Shown here: piece after piece, positions 13,231 through 26,151 of the stretch | How positions within the stretch are numbered: position 1 is the stretch's first letter | How the letters are laid out: the number at the start of each line of letters is the position of its first letter | Origin: Ecdyonurus torrentis | Taxonomy: Eukaryota; Arthropoda; Insecta; Ephemeroptera; Heptageniidae | DNA length: 64,000 nucleotides | Assembly: GCA_949318235.1 (NCBI GenBank) | Contig: OX439132.1 | Location: 41,342,331-41,406,330, forward strand | Direction: 5' to 3' | Program-made: the position numbers and the translations under genes | The notes under the pieces: model-generated | The model's database searches: none | What the model was told of the DNA's origin: nothing | What the model saw: only the letters and a program-made list of their open reading frames with translations

Positions 13231-13254
13231 ACCATAGACATATATGTCTATGGT
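13231..13254. repeat. Perfect 24-bp palindrome
   Basis: ACCATAGACATA is followed directly by its exact reverse complement. The palindrome is flanked on each side by TTTGGACC (13226-13233 and 13257-13264). It may be a footprint of a tiny insertion or a dimeric protein site; function unknown. Confidence 0.8.
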
Positions 13255-13451
13255 GGTTTGGACCTTTCTAATCTTTTTTTAAAAATCTTTATACAATAAC
13301 AACAAAATTGCAAAGAGATAAGGCAGTGGCTCTTGTATTATATTCATATATGTCAAAGGGTCTTTCTTGTTATTTAGAAGGTGCCTGATATGTCAGAATC
13401 TATAATATTATTTTATCTGCGGCCCTCCATGACCGCGAGCGTGTCATGACA

Positions 13452-13488
<37 letters not shown>

Positions 13489-14114
13489 ATTGTGAACTTT
13501 AAAATTGTATTTGTGGTATATTATTTCTACTATTATCAAAATAGTAATTTGAAGTTTAAAACTATTAAATTTGCAGATAATATTTTGTAATTAATTAATT
13601 AATAATTAATTGCAGGAAATGGTAGTCTATAATTATTTTATATAATATAATATAAAACATTTTGTGATAAAACTTTTTATAAATTGTTGTCATTGAAAAA
13701 ATATATTATTAACATAAGAAAGATGACTCAGAGAAATTAAGAGAGGAAATTTGATTAAACTTTTAAAAACCAATTAATTAATATTTCCTATATCATAATA
13801 TTAATTAGTTATTAGATAATTTAATAAGCAAAAAAAAAACTAGTTATCAATATTATACTGTGGTATTACAATTCATATATTAATTATTCTTATTTATATA
13901 CATAGCTTTATGTATACCAAAAGAAATTAATCTATAACAAAAACATTAAAATATTATCAAAACAAACTAACTTATAAATAGGAAACAAAATGGTTAGAAA
14001 TTCAATCTTTATTAATTACAAAAGTATAAATTTTAAAAAAGATATTCAAAGTTGATCCTCGCCCTCTTTTTTTGACTTTTTTTTTTTCTCTTCTATTTGA
14101 GCTCTGTTTTATTA

Positions 14115-14260
14115 TTGTAAGAGGTTCCGCGGCGGCGAGCCCGGTGAAACATTTCTCTCGTCAAATGATCGAGAACCGACGGATCATTTTCAGCGGGCGC
14201 GAGGCCAGCAATTGCCGCTTTATGTGCCTGAAAATTACGCTCTACACAGTCAAACTCATA
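14115..14260. promoter_or_regulatory. GC-richer island in intron 1, candidate enhancer
   Basis: A complex, CG-containing block (GAGGTTCCGCGGCGGCGAGC, then GAACCGACGGATCATTTTCA, GCAATTGCCGC) sits in otherwise AT-rich intron. It has no splice-bounded coding frame of known type. Its contrast in composition suggests constraint; a regulatory role is inference. Confidence 0.35.
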
Positions 14261-14859
14261 ATATTATTCATTTAAATTATACAATGCATAAAATTGATTT
14301 TTAATTACTTTTCATATATATAAATATAATTTATGATTATTAGAAAGAAAAAAAATCAAATGAAGAGATCTAATTTAAAGAGGGGCGAAAACGTTATATA
14401 TTGCTAACCTTTTTTTTGAAAGAGGTAAAAAATTATAATTTATTATAAAAGATTAAAATTACTAAAGCATGATGTAGAAATGTTGTGAATCTAAATCAAT
14501 ATAATACAATTTTTATATTTTCTATACAATTGTAATAACAACAATGAGAATATTATGCTTCATCTGTTATATACACTTTAACACTTATTTATATTGTGTA
14601 CCTACCTTAAATAATAAATTGTTATTTTACACTATATAATAATTAAATAATAAATATATGAGGAAAATGCAATAATAAAAATCCAAGACCTTATTTTGAG
14701 AAAATAATAATAAAATGTAGAGTAATATTTTATTTGATTGCATGATATATATATTTTTTTTGTACATTTTAGGATTTCCTTTTTTTTATATACTTTGCAC
14801 GCAAAGTTTTGAATGATGAAATAAATTTGAGTTTCGCTTTAGCTAGGGCTAGGGCTGTT

Positions 14860-14860
14860 G

Positions 14861-14938
<78 letters not shown>
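14860..14938. repeat. (AG)n microsatellite
   Basis: A near-perfect AG run with one AA interruption near 14876, followed by CCCCCTAGTG. Confidence 0.95.
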
Positions 14939-14940
<2 letters not shown>

Positions 14941-15604
14941 CCCTAGTGTCCGCAACATTGATTGTACACGCTAAAAACTCCGCGAATCAAAGCATCATTT
15001 ACTCAATTTAAACGCTACCTATAGCATGTAGTCAAATAATGTATCCTGCATGATTAAAAATATTATTACATATTAGTCTATATTATATATTATATATATA
15101 ATATAAAGTATATAATATGGGAAGTAATTATTTTAATATACTTTACAAGCTTCATAAAATTGTTAAATAGTATGTAAAATAAATACAATTAAATTAATAA
15201 ATTTTCATTTACGTATATATATCCATATAATAATTAAATTTAAGTTTCTTATTCTACATATATAATAAAAAATTATATTAAATTAATACTTTATTTATTC
15301 ATTAATATGCAAAAGATTAGTTTTTTTTTTTTTTTTTTTTTTTTTTGTTTGTTTGTTTGTTAAATTAGAGATTTCACACTTTTGCTATACAGCTAATTCA
15401 TTAATAAAAAACATTTTGATTTAAATGTGTTAAAAAATATATATATTATGATATGAAAATTGCCTTTGAGCAAATATTCTTATTCTTATTATTATATCAC
15501 ACATTAAGCCAGTTATGTTAATTTATATTATGATTATTATTGAGAATTAATTTGTAATTTTAAAGTTTAACTATATTTTTATATTGTTTTATTTTATTTG
15601 TTAA

Positions 15605-15775
15605 TTTAATGATTTGCCGAAAGCGACACACGCGAATATTGCAAAGTCCAAGTGGCCGCCCGCTTTGCACTCCCTCCCTCTTCCTCTCTCTTTCTCTCTC
15701 TCTCTCCCGCTGCTTTGATTGATTTGTTAGTTATTAATTAGGAGCCGGTACATTAGCACTTTATGGCTCTGATTG
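15605..15775. promoter_or_regulatory. Complex block in intron 1, candidate enhancer
   Basis: Mixed-composition DNA includes GCAAAGTCCAAGTGGCCGCC, TTTGATTGATTTG (Extradenticle/Hox-like TGATTGAT) and TTATTAATTAGG (homeodomain core TAATTA), with a short (TC)n between. The clustered homeodomain-type sites resemble a developmental enhancer. This is inference from motifs and composition. Confidence 0.35.
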
Positions 15776-16277
15776 TATAATACTCTATATTATACAAAAC
15801 GTGTTGAATTTTATTAAAAAAAAAAAATCAAGTGTTTCAAAAAAAAAATGTTGAACGCATCCCGAGGATACTTTTGAATAAAAAAAAAATTAAATACAAT
15901 AAAATTAAAAAGACACGCAATATTTTTATTTTACTGAGAGAACTTCAATATAGTGATATTGATATCACTTTTCACTGAATAAAGAGAATAAAAATTATGT
16001 GATGCGAGCATCAAATATATAAATAATTTTTGTTGCTTTGGTCGTCAATTTTTGTAAAATGTTGGGTTTTTATGCGATATTTAAAAATAGAATGTAGATC
16101 AAATAAAAAATTCCCCATCATGGTATAGTTATTAAACTATATTGAGACAGAGAATTAAAGAAATTAGATATACAATATAAATATGCAAGGATATTTTTAT
16201 ACTAAATCAAGTAGAAATGAGTCGCTCTCACGAGACATACTTCCAGGAGACATACGCTTACTTTAAAATAATAATAA

Positions 16278-16388
16278 TAATGCTGTTCGTAAACCCTGTT
16301 CTCTTGCACCAAAAAATGCGCATACCATTTGAATAACCATATGCGATCGTCATTTTTGGTGCAGAGAACATGGTTTACGAACAGCATT
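16278..16388 (-). mobile_element. ~110-bp near-palindromic MITE, copy A
   Basis: The inverted ends read AATGCTGTTCGTAAACC, continuing CTGTTCTC..GCACCAAAAA. The middle contains an ATTTGAATAACCATATGCG spacer. It is in the opposite orientation to copy B at 34552-34665, and a third copy lies at 36767-36887. The peptide it encodes on the minus strand is shared with copy B only because the DNA is. Confidence 0.85.
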
Positions 16389-16442
16389 AATGCGCTTTCA
16401 TGATATGAAAACAGTATAAATTGTAACATTAAAAATTATAAA

Positions 16443-16478
<36 letters not shown>

Positions 16479-17092
16479 AACTTTTTATTATTAAATGCAA
16501 CTAAAAGAAGTAGAAATTTTTCCCAATTCACCAACCACTGATAAATATAATCATTTTGCTAAGAGGTAAGCCACAATTATGAATAATGTATAAAAACCCA
16601 AAGTTTTGAAGTGTGGTGTATAATATTATACGATATACACACCACTTAGCGTAAGTACTTTATATTATATATGATATCATAGGACATCCCTATGACTTTT
16701 AATTTAATTGTGGTCAATATAATAATATTACTTATATTTTTCTTTTTTTTTTTTCTTTCTTATTTCTAAAAGTCTAAATCCGTTAACATATTCATCATCA
16801 ATTCCGTCAAACTGTGGTTCTTTGATTCATATCATAGAAATTTTCACATGATAGATATATATTTTGATATATTAATATATAATGTCGTATAATATAAAAA
16901 AACCTGCAAAAGTGTTTATGGTAAACCTCTTTAGCTACTGTTTTATCATATATAACGGAAGTTTGTGGAAGTTTGGTTTTCAAAGTTGTGGCTCTTTCGT
17001 GGTTTTCATCAAAGTATAAGTGTGTTCGCAGCGTTAAACTTTTGCTTCACTTACTTCTCGACTGCTTGTCAGGAAGGATGTGAAATGCAACG

Positions 17093-17097
<5 letters not shown>

Positions 17098-17165
<68 letters not shown>

Positions 17166-17170
17166 ATATA
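17098..17170. repeat. (AT)n microsatellite
   Basis: About 36 AT units with one TTT interruption near 17150; followed at about 17208-17236 by a short (GA)n. Confidence 0.95.
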
Positions 17171-17204
17171 AAGAAAAAAGTACAGCCAGACGTTGAGAAA
17201 GAGA

Positions 17205-17239
<35 letters not shown>

Positions 17240-18658
17240 GTGAAAAATTCAGAATTATATACTTTTTTCCATTACATTATTGTTTTCTTATAAGCATAAA
17301 GTACGTTTCAATGCATTTTACTTATTTGTTTTCGTTTATCATAGCGTTTCCTTCACTCCTACGAACTGTGAAGCTATATAAGTGTTCAATATACCAAATT
17401 ATTATTGTATACCAAAACATATACAATTACAACAAAACTGTTGCATTGCCATGGGATTTGTTGATATATTTTACTTCTATTGAAAGTTTAAAAGAAATGT
17501 AAAAATCAGTAGGTGGTAAAGAAAGAACAACTTGTCAAGCTATTATAAAATTCTAGCAATAAAAAAATAGTAATTGCGACTTTAAGTGAAATTTAATTAG
17601 TATTATATAATACACATAATTTTTTAATAATCAATATTTTAATTTAATATTCATTGTAAAAAAAATTTAAGGCAGAAATCAAATAAAAATTTACTTATAA
17701 TATTTTTATACAAAAAAATTTATAAGTTTATTACGTGGAAAAATGTAATTAAAATTTAATTTAACATGTTAAATTATCAACATTAAAACTTCCTGTTTGT
17801 TATGTATCTTGTAATCATACAACATTTAGATAAGAAGATGATTACCTTAAGAAAAGAAAAAAAGAATAATTACGCAACATCATCGAGTTGTATAAGATTT
17901 GAAGTTTTTTTTTTTTTTAAACTGTTATGTGAAAATATAAAGTAAGATATTATAATGAAATATTATATAGAAAAAGAGGGCAAAAATAAAACTTCTTTTT
18001 ATTATTTTTAGTGCTTTTTTATCTCGATAAAATTTTTGTTTGTTCTCTCGGCTATTGCCTTCGTCATAGCCGGTTACTTTAAAGTGCGTACTTCGAATCC
18101 CGATTGTGTTTTACCATGGTATTTATAATTAATTCATGCAACAAAAAGAATAATAGGTTTGTTTTTGAAGGTTAAGCCTGGAACGCATATTATACGTTTT
18201 ACGTCTAAAGTACTGACGGAAAGACCGAATCAATATTTGAGAAAATTTTCTGTAATTTTAAATAACTACACTGAGAATTCAGGCTATAGTATATATAGTT
18301 TAAAACTGAAACTCACTTATACATTTAATGCATTGTCTCTAAACATTCATCAAACTCTAATGTAGACAGTATTATACTAAAAAATAAAAATTATCCAAAA
18401 TTCGATACTATAGAGATTTAACATTTAAAATGTTTATTCTCTGCCAGCGAATGTTTATATACGTAATACCAGTGCATATATAGGTACTGTCTACTGTAGT
18501 GAAATGAGTAGAGTATAAATATAATACTCTAATGATTATTGAGAACCCATGTATATTTTTGTATACTCATCATACGTGCATCGAAACTAGCCTTTATAAG
18601 ATTGAATATACTTGAATACTTTTGTGTTTTGACGCAAAATCAACGTAAAGTTACGTAA

Positions 18659-18868
18659 ATACGTAACAATTATGCTAACTCATTTTCAGCACAATTTGTT
18701 CAATACAACATAATTTATGCTATACTACATAATATAATATGTTACAAATCATAAAAATTAAGTTTTACAGCATAATTATTTATACTGTTCTAATTTTAGT
18801 ATCATTTATGCTATAATGATATAAACACACATATACACATAGCATAATTTACGTAATTTATTCTTTCC
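18659..18868 (+). repeat. AT-rich ~200-bp dispersed repeat, copy 1
   Basis: It starts near TAACAATTATGCTAACTCAT, includes TTTCAGCACAATTTGTTCAA and GCATAATTTACGTAATTTAT at the end. It is related to copies at 19330-19521 (inverted) and 29079-29269 (same orientation). Its ends, GTAAYAATTATGC and GCATAAWTTACG, are themselves roughly complementary, as in a MITE. Confidence 0.75.
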
Positions 18869-19329
18869 GCGATCAAAGCATTTCGGTGCTTTCTAAACAT
18901 TTGTGCATTGAGAGTAAACATTTGTTTTTTAAGTGTATATAAAATTGCACCTTATAGAGTGCTCTTTGAAGTTATAAGGCTATAGTTAAAAATAATGTAT
19001 TTTCAGATGTATATTAGTCACATGCCTTTTACATCTTAAATTTGATTAATTTAAAATTAAATAGTATGTTGTAATCGTTGTTAAATATATTTTAATGACA
19101 CAATATTATTTCACACCTTTAAAATGCCTTTAGAAACAAATGAATGACGTTTGGGATGTGGCAAATATTTGGGATTTGGCCAAATTGATATATGTATGCA
19201 CTTTGCAATGCATGCTGAGGGGGAAAAATTACATTTTTTTGTTTTACCTTTCATATATTCATTTTGTTTATAACATTTCTACGATTTTTGTCATTCTTCA
19301 TTGTGATTTCTTTCATCACATACGGAACG

Positions 19330-19521
19330 AATTAATTACGTAATTTATGCTGCATGTGTAATTATAGAATAAATTATGCTAAATCAGACTTTAACGTACA
19401 TAATTATGTTGTACAGCATAATAATTATGTTAATGTAACATAGCTTTTATACAGTATATAGCATAGATTATGCTGTATTGAACAAATTGTGCTGAATATA
19501 AGCTAGCATAATTATTGCGTA
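19330..19521 (-). repeat. AT-rich ~200-bp dispersed repeat, copy 2 (inverted)
   Basis: This is the reverse-complement counterpart of copy 1: TTACGTAATTTATGC at the left, ATTGAACAAATTGTGCTGAA near the right, and GCATAATTATTGCG at the end. With copy 1 it brackets about 460 bp of unique-looking sequence in inverted orientation. Confidence 0.72.
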
Positions 19522-20092
19522 TATTAATTTATGTCCGCCGTGCATAAAACTACATTTCTCAGTTATTCGGTATTATTCCTAGAGTTGAAAAAATATAAAA
19601 AATATAACAATGAAAATGCCATTTTACTTTTTGAATTTGTTTCAGTTTTGTCTGGCTTATACGTATAGTATCATGATCGTCTTTTGTCTATTCTTTTTTT
19701 TTTATATTATGATTTTATTTCGCTCAAAGGGTTACTAAATTGATAGGCAACATTTATAAAACATATAGTGATATTATGTTCAATTAATTATTTAATTCTC
19801 CACGTATATAACGCGCATTAGTAACAAAAGTAATAAAATAACTTTGTAAAAGACAATTGCTTAGTTTATAATAGAAAGTTCCAAGTAAACATCGGATATA
19901 TAATATACTACACTTTGCATGGTGCACCTCCCTCCCTCTCTCCCTCTTTGGTACAGCTGTGAGTGCTAGTAAAGAAGGTTTTTAATTAGAGTGTACGACA
20001 CAATAGTAATTATTTCTCACACAATGAAATGAAAAGTACAATTGTTGTTCATTAACACCTGATACCCCACTCATATAAAATAAATTACAAAA

Positions 20093-20123
<31 letters not shown>

Positions 20124-20332
20124 TTTACAATAAAAGCTTATTTTACATTAGAACTTGCTTAGACATGACATTCACTTGTTGAAATTAATGTTAAGTTAAT
20201 TAATTAATGATATGTACTATTCATAGCATTTGAACAATGTTGGATTTCCTAATTCGTTTTGATAAGTTGTAATAAAATTTAAATAAAATTTGACCATCTT
20301 GCATTTGAATTTTATAGAATAAATACATTACA

Positions 20333-20485
<153 letters not shown>

Positions 20486-21743
20486 TCAATAGCAAATAAA
20501 TAAATAAATATAAATAAATACAATAATTACAATAAAAAGTTACGCTTTTTTTTTTACAATTTATGAAGTAAAAAAAAAGCAAATAAAACCATACTCTTTC
20601 AAATCAGACAGAACAATATAAAAAAATATAAAAAATTTAGTATTTCAAAATTATTATACCACTTTTAAACACAGGCCCCAAATATTTAATTTTATTTTCA
20701 GAGACTAATTTATTAACATTATGATTTTATATTTAAATGCTGTCTGCAAATAATATGAAGCCTCGAAAAATAAATTACACAAAATGTTCAAAAAATAAAG
20801 CTATATAGGAATTCTCAATGTTCCAGATTTTAAATTCATATTTAAAATGTCCAGTATAGCTTTCTTTTCTTCAGCTTCCTTAAATTCCATTTTTTTTAAA
20901 CATGGTATAATTAGATTAAATTTAAAAAAATATTTTACAATTAAATTTCTTTAATATTAATCTTATTAAAATATGAAATGAAATTGAAGTCACATTTTTG
21001 TCATTTTGTCATGTAAACGCATAATAGCAAGCATACCACGCCCAAGAATTTTAAAATAATAATGAAAAAAAAAAATATAATCATTTAAGGTATAATATGC
21101 CAATAAAAAGTTTTAAATTATATTAATAATTAATAATTTTTTTATTGTACAGTATGTGTATTAAAAACTCTGTACGGTTTTTAATAAGCACTTTTTTTTT
21201 TATTATCATAAAACGTTTGTTGAGCACAGTGTTCAATTTATAGGGGAAAAAAAAAAAAAAACAGGTGAAAAATTGACGTGTATATGAAATTTATGTGCAA
21301 TACAAATTGCTTTAATTTTTGTTACTCGTATCTCAGAGTAATGATTGAATTTTTGTTACATAAAAATCGAGGAAAAATATTTGTGTTTTAATAAAATTAA
21401 TGAGCAGCACCTGAAATTCACAGGCGACAGCTGCTCCAAACTTTAGTTTATAGAGCTCAACTTTTTTTTTTTTCCTTCTTTCGTTTCATAAAAATCAACA
21501 GAATTTTTTTTACGTTTCTCCTATGAGCTATCGAAGAACAGCTTTTAAGAAGTGGGGGTTGTTTATACAATTTCAATTGAGTTTTTTTTTTATTGCACGA
21601 TTTGTTACAAATAATAAAAAAGTTATGTGTATTTGTAATATACACATAGTACATGATAAGTATACAGTATAGTATATGGATACCTCTTCTTTATAAGTTA
21701 AACTGTGTCTAAAGTACAGCCAATGTGTTTTAATGTCACTCAT

Positions 21744-22384
21744 AAAAAAAGGGTGCATTACTTTAGTTAAGAATCCTAACTTTTTTTAAGATAAACACTT
21801 TTGAGTTAAGGAATAGACCAGAGAAAAACATATAGGCATTTATATCACAAAACAGCAAAACACTTAATATGGGATTTACATAAATAACTTTAGTTTGTCT
21901 CAAAACCCAACTGTAGCTCCGTAGCAGTGATCAGAAATTTCGATTTATGCAACCCGCACAATATTTTCATGCTAATTTTTGCATGTTTCTGACGTCATAA
22001 ACATGAATTTTCACGCAATTTGCATACTTAACAGTTTTTTCACGCTCTCTCGTGGGGCTACATTAACGTTCTGGTAAAAATTGTCATCAGTTTTGAAGAT
22101 CCCATTTCGTGTTTATTCATTAAAAAGCAAATGTTGTTTTATGTGGTCTATGGCTTTATATATGAGCAGCTAAAATAATACGTTTCAGCAAATTATTAAC
22201 AATAGCTAATTGAAGTTGTTTTGAGTTGTTTTCAGTTATTCTAGGCTATTTTAAGTTAAATTATATAGCTATAAATATTAATAAATTTGCTAAAATGCAT
22301 TATTTCAGCTGCTCATAAGGACTCGAAAGTTTTTATCTCAAATAAGTTAGGATTCGGTAACTGAAGTAATGCACCTTTTTTTTA
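21744..22384. mobile_element. Inverted-repeat element with nested insertion
   Basis: The terminal arms begin AAAAAAAGGGTGCATTACTT (left) and AAAAAAAAGGTGCATTACTT (reverse complement of right), and continue with TTAAGAATCCTAACTT versus TTACCGAATCCTAACTT. The inside holds a 350-bp unit repeated at 22903-23239, plus a smaller foldback at 22161-22317. No transposase frame is seen, so it is MITE-like. Confidence 0.75.
22161..22317. mobile_element. Foldback element nested in the larger one
   Basis: The ends are TATGAGCAGCTAAAATAATA and the reverse complement of TTATTTCAGCTGCTCATA, with arms extending through CAGCAAATTATTAA / TAGCAAATTTATTAA. It is about 157 bp long and absent from the sister unit at 22903-23239, which supports a later insertion. 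Confidence 0.75.
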
Positions 22385-22902
22385 AGTGGTGCCATCAAAG
22401 CATGAGTTAGTTTTGACAAAACATCGACCTATTACATACATAACGCTAAAGTTTGCTTTGATGCTGCTCTATATCAGATAATCAACTGTAACTCAAATTT
22501 ACCTTTAATTAAAAAATATATATATATATACTTAGTTAGAAAATACTCGAGATGGAAATTGTTTTTATTGCAATGAATCCCGAATATGAATATAATATGA
22601 TATACTGTATGAATGAATTGATATACTTATACAAACAAAATTGAACAATTATAATTTAAAATTCCTCGTCTACAATAACTAAATACAAGTCTCTGCTAAC
22701 TGCATGAGGACTCTAATAACAACTTTTCAATGCCATCTCAGCAAACATCCCTTCTCTCGGTAAGTGATTGTATTAATTAATTGAGACCTTTTCTCCTTGA
22801 TACAGTATCGTAAGTAAATCAAATATTAGATAACTTCATTATAAAACAAAATTTCAACAATTATATATAGTAATATAATAACCCTTTCCATAGTTAAACT
22901 TT

Positions 22903-23239
22903 AAGGAATGCAGAGAAAAACATAAGCATTTATATCACAAAACACTTGCTGGGATTTACATACATAACTTTAGTTTGCCTCAAAACCCAACTGTAGCCTC
23001 GTAGCAGTGATCAGAAATGGCGATTTATGCAACCCGCACAACATTTTCATACTAATTTTTGCATATTTCTGCCGTAATAAACATGAATAGTCACGCAAAT
23101 TGCATACTTTACAGTATTTTCACGCTCCCTCCTGGGGCTAAATTAACATTCTGGTAAAAATTGTCAATAGTTTTGAAGATCCCATTTCGTGTTTATTCAT
23201 TAAAAAGCACATGCTGTTTTATGTGGTCTATGGCTTTAA
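22903..23239 (+). repeat. Second copy of the 21808-22158 unit
   Basis: Direct repeat about 1.1 kb downstream of the first. It shares AAGGAAT.., CAAAACCCAACTGTAGC, GTAGCAGTGATCAGAAAT and TGTGGTCTATGGCTTTA, with scattered differences. It lacks the outer terminal arms and the nested foldback. Confidence 0.88.
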
Positions 23240-23455
23240 TAAATTTCTTTAAATTATAATTATCTTGCTGCAAAAATCTAATTTATTGAATAGTTTATTC
23301 TTTTTAAGTATAATTTATAAATCAAAATAAGCTAAAAGTTACAATTTTCTCCATCTACATTACAATGATATTCATAATAATATTTCATGAAACACTATTA
23401 AATATTTTATTGTTCTACTTGTTTTGTCATTCTATAAAAAATAATATAACAACTC

Positions 23456-23581
<126 letters not shown>

Positions 23582-25326
23582 TACACATACTATAAACTAT
23601 CCATATGAAACATTTAAAGGACAATAATTTTTTTACTGTGTGTAAATGCAACATATTGAAACTAAACGAGATGGAAATACGCCCTTGACTTGAGTTGAAA
23701 ATACCAGGGCACACACATGAGCTTATGGAGTATAATATATATATATATGTATGTATGTATATATACGTATATATATGTATATGTAATAATGTTATGCTTT
23801 TTGCTACTGGTTTATATAGAGCTACTTGTTACTTGCTTTGCTTGGTATATATAGCCACCATGCTGATATTGTATAGATTTTTTTATTTATTTTTATTTTA
23901 GTATGTTGTATAACGTACTGCCCAACCTATCTTTTTTTTTTTTTTTTTTTTTTTTTTTACTCACATCCATATCCACATTGATAGCTTTTTCTCTCAACTT
24001 TGTCGTGTTACAGGTGACATTTTTTTTTTTTTTTTTAACTTTTGCTATCATCTTGCTTTGCCAAAACACATTGCCACAAATTTACCAAAAAAACAAAGTG
24101 GATTTGTATTTAAAACTAAGGAGTGGTATATAACTTAATATATTGTATTATAGTAAAATGAAAAAAAAGTTAATTTATATTGAGTTAAAAAAAAAGTTCA
24201 AAATTTTCGTTATCTAAAAAATTGTCAAAAGGCAGCTGAATGTATGATTTAATTATTTATATTATAATTAATAAATCATGAAAACTTTATATATTTAATT
24301 TAAAACTATAAAGCTTTCAGCATATAATTAAAAATCTATTTTATAGAAATTATTTAATCCAAGCATTGAGTTATGTGTACAAATCCAGAAATAAAAATGA
24401 AAATTATTACATAATATTCAAATAATTTTTCTAAATCAATCTGTTATGACATACGGTATTTCTATACAAACATAATATATAATGAAAGTATATTAAATTT
24501 TGTATGATAAACTTAAAATATAGTAAGTCCTTTTTTTCTTACTACATTTTTTTTATATATATATTATATAAAATATAATCTTATTTTTTAAATAAAAATA
24601 TTTAAAATAAATTTCTTAGAAGAAGATTGACTGTGTGCTTCTGATATAACGTTATATTCAGATGTTACGCTCTGATGCGCTTTTCTTTAAACCTTACAAA
24701 ATACCAGAACTGGGGAACTTCTTTTTCACTTTACAAAAAAAAAAAAAAAAAAAAAAAATAGTACTTGGTATAATATGTATAGTAAATAATTAAAATAATA
24801 ATAAACGCTAACACTCTTCAATATGAGACATTTTTCCCTCGCAGAAATAATGTATCTTTAAAATCTTTTTTTCTTCTTTTTTTTTTTTACATATTACATA
24901 AAAAAAATTTGTGACAGTATTCTTATATTTTATCATGTATTATATCTTTATTATACAATAAAATGTGCTACTGTGTACTTTTGTAGAGATATAAAGTTTA
25001 TTTTTACTTTTTTTTTTATTATTATTTAATCGCAGATAGAGAGGTGTGCTTTGTATTTTTGGTATTCATTGTTGCATAGTAAAGAGAAGAGAGTATTCGA
25101 AGAACAGTTGCATGTAATCTGAAAGATGTTGAGGAGTAGATAGATTTATTATTGTTGTCTTCTTCTTTTTGCTTCATGTTTGTACCATGGCCAAACTTTT
25201 TAGTTTTCTCTCTCTCTCTCTTCTTCTCCTATAAGGTAAAAATATACGTAATCTTTATATATATGATGCTGCAGTAAGAAACTACACTATGGTGATATGT
25301 CAGTGTCAGAATCATGAACGACATTT

Positions 25327-25426
<100 letters not shown>

Positions 25427-26045
25427 CTCTCAAGTTTAAAAATCTTACAGCAGAAATTTTATGACATATTCTTCTCCTTAGATTTTTAAAAAATCAACTT
25501 TTTACATTATTTATAAGATTCCAATGTCATGTTATATTTTTTTTATAATATTCTATTTTATATTCTGTACAAATTATTTATTTGTCGAATAATTTTTTTA
25601 TAATTTTACGTTACTTGTTTACAAAATTCAATTTTCATTTTTGTATATAGTAACAAAGAAAAGTAAGGATATTAAAACATAAAATCTTATTAGAAATTTA
25701 CAGAAGGCGTATTCAAAACAAATACATGTTATATATTTATATAGAACTAACATTTTAAGTTTAATATAATTATATTATCTTTACATACATATTATATATA
25801 CCCATTTACATGAACCTCGAAATACTAGTATGCAAAATAATGTCATTAAAATGTTATAACATACATTAGTTATATAATATATTATAGATTATCAATTAAT
25901 ATTCATTCTGATCTACTAATTATGATTATTATCCATATATTTACTTTTAAAATATATTTGAATTTTTTTAAATTGGAAAATTGCTATACAAATAATCATG
26001 AATTTAGAAAACAGATTGTTGGATTATAATATTTTGAAACGGTTA

Positions 26046-26151
<106 letters not shown>

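Noticed and set aside
16202..16429. Minus-strand peptide LFVNHVLCTKNDD... shared with a plus-strand frame at 34465-34680
   Set aside because: The similarity comes from two copies of a near-palindromic MITE, not from a protein family; frames run into unrelated flanks.
18030..18115. Possible tRNA or tRNA-derived SINE (TTCGAATCCCG like a T-loop)
   Set aside because: The T-stem does not pair and no acceptor stem or anticodon arm can be built.
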